A stretch of 64,000 bases of DNA, from assembly GCF_005887635.2 (NCBI RefSeq), contig NZ_CP040818.1, forward strand, positions 1,952,501-2,016,500. The letters are read 5' to 3'. A program made the translations under genes and the position numbers. Below, piece by piece: positions 37,328-46,005 of the stretch (the first letter of the stretch is position 1; each line of letters begins with the position of its first letter). A model generated the notes under the pieces. The model saw nothing but the letters and a program-made list of their open reading frames with translations. It ran no database searches and had not been told where the DNA came from. The DNA comes from Paroceanicella profunda. GTDB taxonomy: Bacteria; Pseudomonadota; Alphaproteobacteria; Rhodobacterales; Rhodobacteraceae.

Positions 37328-38263
37328 TCAGGCGGGTTTCGCGGCGCGGCCCGTGCGCAGGCGCGGGTCCACCCAGCCGTAGGCCATGTCCACGACGAGA
37401 TTGGCGCCCACCATGGTGAAGCCGATCAGCAGCAGGATGACCTGCACCACCGCGAGGTCCCGGTTCGCCACGGCGGTGACCAGCAGACGCCCCACCCCGG
37501 GCCAGGAGAAGATGCTCTCCACCACCACCGCGCCGGCCACCAGGCTGCCCACCATGAAGCCGATGATGGTGAGCGTGGGAATGGCGGCATTCGGCAGGGC
37601 GTGGCGGATGATCACCTGGTGCCACAGCAGCCCCTTGGCCGAGGCGGTGCGGATATAGGGCTGGCCCAGCGTCTCCAGCATGGCCGAGCGGGTGAACCGC
37701 GCGATCACCGCCGCCCCGATCACCCCCATGGTGACGATGGGCAGCACCGCGTGCCACAGCGTGTCCGAGCCGCCGGAGGGCAGCCAGCGCAGCCGCACCG
37801 CGAAGATCAGCGCCAGCACCAGCCCCATCACGAAGCTCGGCACGGTGAAGCCCATCACCGAGACGGTCATGATCGCCCGGTCGATCACCGTGTTGCGGTG
37901 AAGCGCTGCCCAGATGCCGGCGGGGATGCCGATGAGCATGTTCAGCAGCAGCGCCGGCAGGGTGATGAGCAGCGTGTCGGGCACCCGCTCCAGCACCAGG
38001 TCCAGCGCCGGGCGGCCGTCACGCATCGACAGGCCGAGGTCGCCGTGGGCGATGGCCGAGAAATAGCGCAGATACTGGACCCACAGCGGCTGGTCGAGGC
38101 CCCAGGCGGCGCGGAAGGCCTCGAAGGCCTCCGGCGGCGCCTCGGGTCCGAGGATCGCGATGGCCGGGTCGCCGGACAGGCGCAGCACCACGAAGGCCGC
38201 CGAGACGATCAGTGCCACGGTCACCAGGGCGCGCAGCAGGCGGGAGAGGAAATAGCGCATCAT
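37328..38263 (-). CDS. Dipeptide/oligopeptide-type ABC permease, DppB family
   Basis: An inner-membrane subunit of 311 residues, starting MMRYFLSRLLRALVTVALIVSAAFVVLRLSGDP, the usual DppB N-terminus. The permease signature reads IRTASAKGLLWHQVIIRHALPNAAIP, and SIFSWPGVGRLLVTAVANRD follows near the C-terminus. The start at 38263 is seven bases after the stop of the ATPase gene. The much longer frame upstream lies inside that ATPase gene and is spurious. Confidence 0.93.
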   Translation of the reverse strand: MMRYFLSRLLRALVTVALIVSAAFVVLRLSGDPAIAILGPEAPPEAFEAFRAAWGLDQPLWVQYLRYFSAIAHGDLGLSMRDGRPALDLVLERVPDTLLITLPALLLNMLIGIPAGIWAALHRNTVIDRAIMTVSVMGFTVPSFVMGLVLALIFAVRLRWLPSGGSDTLWHAVLPIVTMGVIGAAVIARFTRSAMLETLGQPYIRTASAKGLLWHQVIIRHALPNAAIPTLTIIGFMVGSLVAGAVVVESIFSWPGVGRLLVTAVANRDLAVVQVILLLIGFTMVGANLVVDMAYGWVDPRLRTGRAAKPA

Positions 38264-38270
38264 GTCCGGT

Positions 38271-39257
38271 TCACTCCGCGGCTTGGACCGCGGGCGCGGT
38301 CGCGAGATGGCAGGCAACGGAACGCCCGGAATCGCGCGCCAGGCGCGGCACCTCGCGGCTGCAGACGGCCATGGCCTGCGGGCAGCGCGGGTGGAAGGGG
38401 CAGCCCGAGGGAACGTCCACCGGGTTCGGGGGGTCGCCCTCCAGCACGATGCGCGCACGCTTGCGCCCGGGCACCGGGATCGCGGAGACGAGGGCCTGCG
38501 TGTAGGGGTGCAGCGGGCGGTGGAACACCTCCTCCGGCGCGCCTTCCTCCACGATCCGCCCGAGATACATCACCGCCACCCGGTCCGACATCTGCCGGAC
38601 CACCTTCAGGTCATGGCTGATGAACAGCGCGGCGAAGCCGGTGCGGGCGCGCAGGTCGTCGAGCAGGTTCAGCACCTGCGCCTGGATGGAGACGTCGAGC
38701 GCGGAGACCGGCTCGTCGCACACCAGCAGGGCCGGGTCGAGGGCAAGGGCGCGGGCGATGACCACCCGCTGGCGCTGGCCGCCGGAAAGCTCGTGCGGGT
38801 AGCGCTCGGCCATGCGCGCGCCGAGGCCCACCTGCTCCATGAGGTCGGCCACGCGCGCGGCGCGCTCCGGTGCGGGCAGGGCGGGCTCATGGATGACGAT
38901 GGGCTCGCCGATCTGCTCGCCCACCTTCATCCGCCGGTCCAGCGCGCCGAGCGGGTCCTGGTAGATCATCTGCATGCGCCGGCGCTGGCGGCGCCAGGCG
39001 GCGTCATGGCGCGCGGTCACGAGGGCGCCGTCGAAACGCACCTCGCCGGCGCCGGGCGGCACGAGGCCGAGCACCAGCCGCGCCGTGGTGGACTTGCCGC
39101 AGCCCGATTCCCCGACGAGCCCGAGCGTCCGCCCGGCGGGAATGTCGAAGTCGAGCCCGTCCACGGCCTTCAGCGTGGCGGGTTTGCCGAACAGGCCGCC
39201 GGGGCGGCGGATGGCGAAGTGGCGCTTGAGGCCACGCACACAGAGCAGCGCGGTCAT
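38271..39257 (-). CDS. Dipeptide/oligopeptide-type ABC ATPase, DppF family
   Basis: A 328-residue ATPase. Walker A is GESGCGKST, the signature LSGGQRQRVVIARALALDP and Walker B LLVCDEPVSALDVSIQAQ. The oligo_HPY C-terminal region is seen in RIVEEGAPEEVFHRPLHPYTQALVSAIPVP and the Cys-containing CPFHPRCPQAMAVCSREVP, which in this family may hold a cluster or metal. CCAGGAGGCC precedes the ATG at 39257. Confidence 0.93.
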   Translation of the reverse strand: MTALLCVRGLKRHFAIRRPGGLFGKPATLKAVDGLDFDIPAGRTLGLVGESGCGKSTTARLVLGLVPPGAGEVRFDGALVTARHDAAWRRQRRRMQMIYQDPLGALDRRMKVGEQIGEPIVIHEPALPAPERAARVADLMEQVGLGARMAERYPHELSGGQRQRVVIARALALDPALLVCDEPVSALDVSIQAQVLNLLDDLRARTGFAALFISHDLKVVRQMSDRVAVMYLGRIVEEGAPEEVFHRPLHPYTQALVSAIPVPGRKRARIVLEGDPPNPVDVPSGCPFHPRCPQAMAVCSREVPRLARDSGRSVACHLATAPAVQAAE

Positions 39258-39423
39258 CGGGCCTCCTGGCTGGCTGGAAACTGGCAGGGTTCGGCATGCG
39301 CCCGCGCTGCCCTGCCCGGGTGGGCCAGGGCGCATCGGGCCGCGACGCCCCGTGAGGATGCATCGGGCGACAGGCCGGCGCGGGAGGGGGACCGGGCTGC
39401 GGCGAAGGTGGGACGCAGCGGCC

Positions 39424-40470
39424 TCATGCGGGCACCTCGCGGGCATGTTCCACCCGTCCCTCGGGCGGCAGGGCGCCGCGGCGCACGGCCTCGATGCGCA
39501 GGCAGGCGGCGCGGTGGTCGCCGCCGGGCACCGGGCGCAGGCCCGGCAGGGTGCCGGAGCAGGCATCGTCGGCGAAGGCGCAGCGCGGCGCGAAGGTGCA
39601 GCCCGGGGGCAGCGCATCCGGCGCGGGCACCGTGCCGGGGATGGCGTCCAGCCGCACGCGCGGGCCGTCGATCACCGGAAGGGCCCGCATCAGCCCGATG
39701 GAATAGGGATGCGCCGGGGCGGAGAACAGCCGCGTCGCGCCGGCGGTCTCGATCACCCGGCCGCAATACATCACCGCCACGCGGTCACAGATGTCGGAGA
39801 CCACGCCGAGGTCATGGGAGATCAGCACCATCGCCATGCCGGTCTCGCGGCGCAGGTCGCCCAGCAGATCGAGGATCTGCGCCTGGATCGTGGCGTCGAG
39901 CGCGGTTGTCGGCTCGTCCGCGATCAGCAGCTCGGGCTCGCCCGCCAGCGCCATGGCGATCATCACGCGCTGGTTCATGCCGCCGGAAAGCTCGTGCGGG
40001 TAGTCGCGCAGGCGCTGGGCGGGGTTGGAGATGCCGACGCGCTCCAGCAGGCGGGTGGCCTCGCGGCGGGCGTCCTTGCCGCGCAGCCCGCGGTGCAGCC
40101 ACAGGGCCTCGCCGATCTGCCGGCCGATGCGGTGCACCGGGTTCAGCGCCGAGGACGGGTCCTGGAAGATGAGCGCGATGCGCCCGCCGCGCAGCCGGGC
40201 GAGGCGCCTTGCCGGCGCGTTCAGGATCTCCTCGCCCGCGAGCTTCACCGAGCCGCGAATCCGCGCGCGGGCGTCGAGCAGGCCGGTGGCCGCGAGCCAG
40301 GTGATCGACTTTCCGCAGCCGGATTCCCCCACGATTCCGAGGGTTTCGCCGCGGTGCACGTCGAGGTCCACCCCGTGCAGCGCGCGCACGAAGCGGCGGC
40401 CGGTGTCGAAATCCACCGTGAGCCCGCGCAGGCTCACGAGGGGTTTGAGCTCATCGAAATGCTCGGTCAT
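39424..40470 (-). CDS. Dipeptide/oligopeptide-type ABC ATPase, DppD family
   Basis: A 348-residue ATPase. Walker A is GESGCGKSI, the signature [19 protein letters not shown] and Walker [19 protein letters not shown]. The C-terminal [14 protein letters not shown] and the cysteine motif [24 protein letters not shown] are as in DppD. 152 GC-rich bases separate it from the binding-protein gene upstream and 166 from the DppF-type gene downstream. Confidence 0.93.
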   Translation of the reverse strand: MTEHFDELKPLVSLRGLTVDFDTGRRFVRALHGVDLDVHRGETLGIVGESGCGKSITWLAATGLLDARARIRGSVKLAGEEILNAPARRLARLRGGRIALIFQDPSSALNPVHRIGRQIGEALWLHRGLRGKDARREATRLLERVGISNPAQRLRDYPHELSGGMNQRVMIAMALAGEPELLIADEPTTALDATIQAQILDLLGDLRRETGMAMVLISHDLGVVSDICDRVAVMYCGRVIETAGATRLFSAPAHPYSIGLMRALPVIDGPRVRLDAIPGTVPAPDALPPGCTFAPRCAFADDACSGTLPGLRPVPGGDHRAACLRIEAVRRGALPPEGRVEHAREVPA

Positions 40471-40622
40471 GGCGGGTGCCCTGAACTCCGGGAGTGAGAT
40501 GGGCCGGCGGCCGGAGGGACGGCCACGGGCAGGGGGCAGGCCGGGCGTACCCGGGACGGCGGCGCCGCCCCCGGGCCGGAGCCGGGGGGCGGCGGAGCGG
40601 GCGCGGGCGCCCGGCTGTCACG

Positions 40623-42281
40623 TCAGTTCGCGGGCTTCACGATGGCGAAATTGTCGGCCCGGAAGTCCATCGACTGCAGCGCGGAGGGCTCCCAGGCGAT
40701 GTCGGCCCGCTTGCCGTAGAAGATCGCGTTCTGGTGCAGCACCGTGTAGGCGGGGTCCTCGCGCTCGGCGATCTCGAGCATCCGGCGGAAGGCGGCCCGG
40801 CGGGTTTCGAGGTCGGTCGAGGTCTCGAGCCGGATGCAGAGCGCGTTGAACTCCTCGTTCGTCCATTCGCCGACCTGCTGCTGCTGGCCGTTCTGGCAGT
40901 GCTGGTTGACGATGGAGGCCACCGGGTCCGGGAAGGGCGCGGAGTTCGACCAGTCGCGCACCATGCGCGGCCCGCTCTCGGTGTCGAAGATCTGCTGCCA
41001 GTTCTCCTTCATCTCGATCTGCACGTTGAGGCCGATCTGGCGGAAGGATTCGGCGTTGATCTGCGCGGTGGACACCTGGTTGGTGTAGTAGTTGTTGAGC
41101 ACGCGCATGATGATCGGCTCGCCGTTGTAGCTGGAGTCCTTCACCAGCTTGCGGGCCAGGTCCATGTCGTACTCGGGCACTTTCCAGTCCGACAGGTACA
41201 TGTCGCCGTAGTATTCCCACTGCAGGCCGGCCGGCACCTTGGTGCGGTTGCCCCAGAGCGCCTCGACGATGGAGTCCCGGTCGATGGCGTGGGTCATCGC
41301 CTGGCGAACCTTCACGTCCTTCATCGGGCCGTTGTTCTTGTCGAACACCATCAGGCGGTGGTTGGTGATCGGGCCGCCGACCACGTCGAACTTCGGCTCG
41401 TCGTCGATGAGGGCGATCTGGTCCGGCGGCACGTCGGTGATGAAGTCATACTCGCCCGAGAGCAGGCCGTTCACCCGGCTCGCCACCTCCGGCACCACCA
41501 CGAAGCGCAGCTCCGCGATCGGCGGCTTCCCGCCCCAGTAGTCGTCATGCGCGGCGAGCACGAGCACGTTGTCGGGCTTGAACTCCACCACCTTGTAGGG
41601 GCCGGTGCCGACCGGGTGGCGGGCGTAATCGGCCCAGGTCGGGGCTTCCTCATAGGCGCGTTTCGAGAGGATCTCGGCGCCGTAGCGCGAGATGCGGCCC
41701 TCCAGCGTGGGGTCCGGCACTTCGGAGATGAAGCGCACGGTCATGTCGTCCACCTTCTCCACCCGGTCGAGGTTCGGCCAGGCGCGGCGGGCCACGGCGG
41801 CCACTTCCGGCGGCGGCACCTTGCCGTTGGTGATCTGCGCGACGGTGGAGGTGAACAGCTGCGCGCCGGATTTCTGGGCCTCGATCTGCTCGGGCAGGGT
41901 GCCGAAGCGCTCCGGCGAGAAGGTGAACACCACGTCGTCGGCGGTCATCGTGTCGCCGTTGTGGAACTTCACGCCCTGGCGCAGGGTGAGCTCGACCGTC
42001 CGGTCGTCGATGCGCTTCCAGGAGGTGGCGAGGCCGGGCTTGCGCGGCAGGTCCGGCAGCTGGCGGTCATAGTCGATCAGCGTCTCGAACAGCGAGTAGA
42101 ACACGCGGGCGCCGACGTTGGACTGCTCGCGCAGAACGTCCAGGGCGCCGGCATTCACGATCTGCTGGACCGCGACGGTGATGTGCGGGCGGTCCTGCGC
42201 AAGGATGGGGGAGCTCAGCAGCGTGCTGGCCATGAGGCTCGCGGCAAGGGCGAGGCCGAGGGTGCGGCGGGTGAGGTGCAT
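40623..42281 (-). CDS. Dipeptide/oligopeptide-type ABC substrate-binding protein
   Basis: A periplasmic receptor of the SBP_bac_5 family, 552 residues. MHLTRRTLGLALAASLMASTLLSSPILAQ is the signal peptide. The mature protein shows LTLRQGVKFHNGDTMTADDVVFTF and HPVGTGPYKVVEFKPDN, both family hallmarks, and VRQAMTHAIDRDSIVEALW. First gene of the leftward operon. The ligand cannot be read from the sequence. The ATG at 42281 heads the signal peptide; a longer frame upstream is not supported. Confidence 0.93.
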   Translation of the reverse strand: MHLTRRTLGLALAASLMASTLLSSPILAQDRPHITVAVQQIVNAGALDVLREQSNVGARVFYSLFETLIDYDRQLPDLPRKPGLATSWKRIDDRTVELTLRQGVKFHNGDTMTADDVVFTFSPERFGTLPEQIEAQKSGAQLFTSTVAQITNGKVPPPEVAAVARRAWPNLDRVEKVDDMTVRFISEVPDPTLEGRISRYGAEILSKRAYEEAPTWADYARHPVGTGPYKVVEFKPDNVLVLAAHDDYWGGKPPIAELRFVVVPEVASRVNGLLSGEYDFITDVPPDQIALIDDEPKFDVVGGPITNHRLMVFDKNNGPMKDVKVRQAMTHAIDRDSIVEALWGNRTKVPAGLQWEYYGDMYLSDWKVPEYDMDLARKLVKDSSYNGEPIIMRVLNNYYTNQVSTAQINAESFRQIGLNVQIEMKENWQQIFDTESGPRMVRDWSNSAPFPDPVASIVNQHCQNGQQQQVGEWTNEEFNALCIRLETSTDLETRRAAFRRMLEIAEREDPAYTVLHQNAIFYGKRADIAWEPSALQSMDFRADNFAIVKPAN

Positions 42282-42341
42282 CGGTTGGTCCCGTTCCTGG
42301 AGATGACGGGGCACTGCATGGCGACGCGCGGCAACATCGGC

Positions 42342-42368
42342 GTGACAGGGATGCGACTGTCCTGTCAC
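42342..42368. promoter_or_regulatory. Inverted repeat GTGACAGG-N11-CCTGTCAC upstream of the dipeptide-type operon
   Basis: The eight-base arms at 42342-42349 and 42361-42368 are perfect inverses, 61 bases before the binding-protein start. Each arm contains CTGTCAC, the Pho-box half-site sequence, but in inverted rather than direct orientation, so a dimeric repressor site is as likely as PhoB binding. Confidence 0.5.
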
Positions 42369-42529
42369 AATCCGCGCGGCCCCCCGGCGGCCCGGCGTGC
42401 ACAGCACGCCAGGCAAGCCAGGCTGCATGTCAGGCAAGCCAGGCTGCACGTCGTGGCGAGGCCTGCCGCCACTGCGCATGTGATGCAGGCCCGTTGGCCC
42501 GGCAGCAGGCCCTCGGCGGGTACACCGAT

Positions 42530-42760
42530 AGGTTCCGGCAGGCCGGCCGGGAGCGATGGCCGGGCGGCGTTCCGGCAGGAAGGCTGAGAGCGATGGGCTG
42601 GCGGCGTTCATGCAGGCTGAGAGTGTCGCCGGGAAGGACGCCGGGCAGGCTGACGCTGCCGGCCGGGAGGCACTGGGCAGGCTGAGTTTGCCGGCCGGGA
42701 GGGTGCCGGGCAGGCCGGCTTGCAGTGCTGGCCGGGTGGACAGCGGGCCGGCCGGTCGGG
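42530..42760. repeat. Degenerate GC-rich repeat block
   Basis: Imperfect units of about 35-50 bases built around GGCAGGCTGA and GCCGGCCGGGAGG, with recurrences near 42583, 42611, 42656, 42678 and 42710. The units have diverged and no exact period holds. Confidence 0.55.
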
Positions 42761-42961
42761 GTGCCCGGCCCCGTCAGGCGGTCTCGGGAGGATGGCCCGG
42801 AAAGTGCCCGGCGGTCGGCCCCCGTCGAGGATGTCCGGGACAGGTCGGGAATGCGGTTGGCGGCCCGGCGCGCGCGGCTGTCATCGAACCGCGACATTCC
42901 GCGTGCAAGAGGGGCCCCGGACGGCCCGGGCGCGGGCCGGTGACCCCCGGGGGAGGGACGG

Positions 42962-44395
42962 ATGGACGTGACAGGGGCCCGGCGGGCCGTGATCGTGGTG
43001 TTCGACGGGCTCAGGCCCGACATGGTGACACCGGAGCTGATGCCCGAGCTCGCAGGCTTCGCCGCCGGCGCCGCGTGGTTCCGCGAGGCGCGCTCGGTGT
43101 TTCCCTCCTACACGCGGGTGGCGACGACCAGCATCGCCACCGGCTCCTGGCCGCGGCGCCACGGCATCGTGGGCAACCAGTTCCACCAGCCGGGGCTGAT
43201 TGCGGGCGGTCCGCTCGACACCTCGAACTACGCCCATCTGGAGGCCGCGGCCGTCGCCTGGCCCGGTGGGGCCGTGGGGGTGGAGGATCTCGGCACCAGC
43301 CTCGCGCGCGCCGGCAAGCGGCTCTCCATCGTGCACTGCGGCTCGGCCGGTTCGGCCTTCCTGCTCAACTCCCGGGTGCTGGAGAACGGCCACTGGACCT
43401 TCTCCATCCACGGCGAGGCGCATACCCGCACGCCCGGGGCGGTGCGGGCCTCCGTCGCCCGCCACGGCCCGCTGCCCGGGCCGGAGCTGCCGAAGATCGG
43501 CGCCGTGGAGCGTGCGGCACAGGTGGTCTGCGACACGGTTCTGGCCGAGCAGGCGCCGGACGTGGCCATCGTGTGGTTCCCGGAGCCGGACACCTCCTTC
43601 CACTATTGCCGCATCGGCTCGGAGGACTCGCGCCGCGCGCTCGCCGCCTGCGACACCGCCTTTGCCCGGATCCGCGCCGCGCTGGGGCCCGACACGCTGC
43701 TGATCGCCATGTCCGACCATGGCCAGATCACCGTGGACCGGGAGGTGGACCTCGGCGCCGCCCTGCGCGCCGCAGGCTTCCGCGCCTCCGACCGTCCGGG
43801 GGAGGGCGATGTCTTCGGCTACACCCGGGGGGCCGCGGGTGAGTTGCGCCTGCTCTCCGACCGCCCGGACCCCGCCGCCGTCTCGGACCTCGCGGCCTGG
43901 GCCATGGAGCAGGACTGGCTGGGCCTCCTCTTCTCCCGCGACGGCCTGCCCGGCACCCTGCCGCTTGCGGCGGTGATGGGCGACCACCCCCGTGCGCCCG
44001 ATCTCGTCTACGCCTGCCGCTCCGACCGCACGCCCGACCCGGACGGCCTGCCCGGCCGCGGCGCCTTCACCGGCGGTGTGCCGCTGATGGGCGGCATGCA
44101 TGGCGGGCTGAACCGGCATGAGCTCACCACCCTGCTGGCCCTCTCCGGCCCCGGCATCACGCCGGGTGAGCGGGAGTGCCCGGCCGGCATCGTGGACGTG
44201 ATGCCCACCGTGCTCGCCGCGCTCGGCGTTCCCCAGCAGGGCGCCGAGGGCCGCGTGCTGGAAGAGGCCTGGGGGGCTGCCCCCGCCGCCGTCGAGCGGC
44301 TTTATGACCGTGCCCGCGCGGGCCGTTTCGCCCAGGAACTCCAGCGCCTGGGCTACCGGGACCGGGTGTATCTGCACGAGGGCGCCCGCCTCTGA
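42962..44395 (+). CDS. Alkaline phosphatase superfamily hydrolase (nucleotide pyrophosphatase/phosphodiesterase type)
   Basis: A 477-residue metal-dependent phosphoesterase or phosphodiesterase. Asp15 in VVFDGLRPDM, the probable nucleophile Thr51 in VFPSYTRVATTS, the Asp and His of PEPDTSFHYC, SDHGQ and the final His of GGMHGGLNRHE make up the two-metal site of the NPP/phosphonoacetate-hydrolase group. No signal peptide is seen, so it is probably cytoplasmic. GGGGGAGGGACG precedes the ATG. It is divergent from the dipeptide-type importer and may act on its cargo. The substrate is unknown. Confidence 0.88.
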   Translation: MDVTGARRAVIVVFDGLRPDMVTPELMPELAGFAAGAAWFREARSVFPSYTRVATTSIATGSWPRRHGIVGNQFHQPGLIAGGPLDTSNYAHLEAAAVAWPGGAVGVEDLGTSLARAGKRLSIVHCGSAGSAFLLNSRVLENGHWTFSIHGEAHTRTPGAVRASVARHGPLPGPELPKIGAVERAAQVVCDTVLAEQAPDVAIVWFPEPDTSFHYCRIGSEDSRRALAACDTAFARIRAALGPDTLLIAMSDHGQITVDREVDLGAALRAAGFRASDRPGEGDVFGYTRGAAGELRLLSDRPDPAAVSDLAAWAMEQDWLGLLFSRDGLPGTLPLAAVMGDHPRAPDLVYACRSDRTPDPDGLPGRGAFTGGVPLMGGMHGGLNRHELTTLLALSGPGITPGERECPAGIVDVMPTVLAALGVPQQGAEGRVLEEAWGAAPAAVERLYDRARAGRFAQELQRLGYRDRVYLHEGARL

Positions 44396-44758
44396 GCCCG
44401 CATCAGGCCCGGCCCGCCAGGCCGGCCTCCGCCGCTCGTCCCGCGCCGTGCCGGGTGTCCGGCGCCCGCCCCGCCCGCGGCGCCTGCCCGTCGTCGACAT
44501 CCCGCGCTCCGCCCGGGCGCCGCGACGGCCCGAAGGGGGCTCGATGCCCCCGAGGGACGTTTCCCCCCGGGCTGCCCTCCCCGCACGGGAGCGGGCGGCC
44601 GGGCGTGACCGGGCCGGGGCCGGGAGAAGTGCCGTTCCGGGAGGAGAGGAGAAGACCGCTCGGCGGCGGGACATGGCCAGGGCAGGGTCCGCCCGCCCCG
44701 TCGCGACGGACACGGGGCGACGGCCCCCGGCGCGCGCCCGCCGCCCGGGGCACCGGGG
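44396..44758. other. 363-base gap between convergent genes
   Basis: No gene supported. It contains the first copy of a dispersed element (44477-44562) whose hairpin could end transcription from either side. The rest is GC-rich with no recognisable signal. Confidence 0.5.
44477..44562. repeat. Dispersed hairpin-bearing element, copy 1
   Basis: About 85 bases, best conserved at 44517-44560 (GCGCCGCGACGG, then GGGGGCTCGATGCCCCC, then GAGGGACGT). The hairpin has a six-base perfect stem GGGGGC/GCCCCC and loop TCGAT at 44535-44551. A second copy at 47669-47752 differs by one substitution and one deletion in the conserved 43 bases. Confidence 0.8.
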
Positions 44759-45112
44759 TCAGCGGAATTCGCGAACCACCTCGATCTCGCCCGCGATCGC
44801 GTCGTTGAAGGCGGGGAGGTCCCCGGCCGGGATCCAGTATTCGCGGTGCGCGACGCCGCCCACCGCCTGCACCGTGTAGCCGGCGAGGAAGCTGCGCCGC
44901 ACCTCGAAGCGGGTGACGAAGCCGCTGCCGCTGGCCTTCACGTTCCAGTCCCGCGCGATCTTCACCGCGTATTCCTCGGTGGTGACGGGGTAGAAGATCG
45001 GCTGCTCGGGCAGGCGCGGCGGAAAGGCCCGCATGCCGCTCTCGCGGATGAGGGCGAGTTCTTCCGGCCCCACGGGCCGCCACAGGGTGAGGGTGTCGCG
45101 TGTCGCGTTCAT
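44759..45112 (-). CDS. Small conserved protein of unknown function
   Basis: A 117-residue soluble protein: MNATRDTLTLWRPVGPEELALIRESGMRAFPPRLPEQPIFYPV, IARDWNVKASGSGFVTRFEVRRSFLAGY, YWIPAGDLPAFNDAIAGEIEVVREFR. This pattern recalls short bacterial proteins labelled 'ADP-ribosylation/crystallin J1', a label I would not take as a function. It lies 71 bases after the isomerase gene on the same strand and may be the last gene of that operon. Confidence 0.75.
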   Translation of the reverse strand: MNATRDTLTLWRPVGPEELALIRESGMRAFPPRLPEQPIFYPVTTEEYAVKIARDWNVKASGSGFVTRFEVRRSFLAGYTVQAVGGVAHREYWIPAGDLPAFNDAIAGEIEVVREFR

Positions 45113-45183
45113 GGGCACGATCAGGGCGCGGGCGGGCCGCAAAGGCAAGCCCCCGGCGCGGTGGCACCGGGGGCAGGGGTGGC

Positions 45184-46005
45184 TCAGCGCGCGAGGCCGA
45201 GCGCTTCGAGATAGGCCACGGCGGCGGGCACCTCGGCCTTGTCGCGCAGCTCCAGGTTCAGCCGGGGCTTCGCGTCGATGCGCGCGAGGGCGGCGAAGAG
45301 CGAGCCCCAGAGGATGTTGCCCATGCCCGGGCGCCAGTGCCGGTCGGCGTAGCCGTCGGTGTCCTGGATGTGCACGTGCTCGAGCAGGGAGCCCGCCGCG
45401 AGCACGTGGTGGTCCACCGGCGGCGCGCTGTGCTGGTGATGGGCGATGTTGGCGTGGCCCGTGTCGAGCGACACGCGCACCGAGGGGCTGGCGAGGCTCT
45501 CGGCCAGCGCCACGCGCTCGGCCGGGTCACGGTCTTCGATGTTCTCGATCACCAGCGTGACGCCGAGCGCCTCGGCCCGCGGCAGCAGCGGCTCCAGCGT
45601 GGCGCGGGCATTGTCGGCGGTGCGGTACTGGCCGGGCAGGTGGTGGCGGTTGGTGTAGTCCCAGGTGGTGAAGGGGCTGTGCACCACCATCTGGGTGGCG
45701 CCGATCTCCTCGCAGGCGTCGAGCCCCTGGCCGAGGCGCTTCTGCACCACCGCGCGGATGTCCGCGTCCATCGTGCCGATGGAGAAGCCCCAGAACGGCC
45801 CGTGGATGCCGAGGCGCCCGGTGTAGCCGGCGAGCAGCCGTTTCGTCTTCGCCGCGGTGCCGCGCCAATCGCCTTCCAGCAGGTCGGCGCTGAAGAAATC
45901 CTGGATCTCGAGGTCGCGCTGGTCGGCGATGATCCAGTCGCCGTAGGTTTCGAGCGCGTCGGTGGGCAGGCAGACGCCGAGCAGGGGCAGGGTGTGGTCG
46001 GTCAT
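45184..46005 (-). CDS. TIM-barrel sugar phosphate isomerase/epimerase family protein
   Basis: A 273-residue protein of the AP_endonuc_2/xylose isomerase-like fold. It has GIHGPFWGFSIGTMD, VVHSPFTTWDY, LVIENIEDRDP (catalytic Glu region), RVSLDTGHANIAHHQ (metal-binding Asp/His), and HVHIQDTDGYADRHWRPGMGNILW. GGAGAC precedes the ATG. It lies downstream of the ABC transporter and racemase genes but is separated from them by a 959-base gap, so operon membership is uncertain. Candidate roles include isomerising a sugar or hydroxy-acid intermediate. The substrate is unknown. Confidence 0.85.
   Translation of the reverse strand: MTDHTLPLLGVCLPTDALETYGDWIIADQRDLEIQDFFSADLLEGDWRGTAAKTKRLLAGYTGRLGIHGPFWGFSIGTMDADIRAVVQKRLGQGLDACEEIGATQMVVHSPFTTWDYTNRHHLPGQYRTADNARATLEPLLPRAEALGVTLVIENIEDRDPAERVALAESLASPSVRVSLDTGHANIAHHQHSAPPVDHHVLAAGSLLEHVHIQDTDGYADRHWRPGMGNILWGSLFAALARIDAKPRLNLELRDKAEVPAAVAYLEALGLAR

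Larger units (their letters stand above)
42282..42961. other. 680-base divergent gap between the binding-protein and hydrolase genes
   Basis: It contains an inverted repeat (42342-42368, listed separately), a 21-base direct repeat AGGCAAGCCAGGCTGCAYGT near 42411 and 42432, and a degenerate block at about 42530-42760. That block is built from GGCAGGCTGA, GCCGGCCGGGAGG and GCCGGGCAGG. No gene is supported. The promoters of both divergent genes must lie here. Confidence 0.55.
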
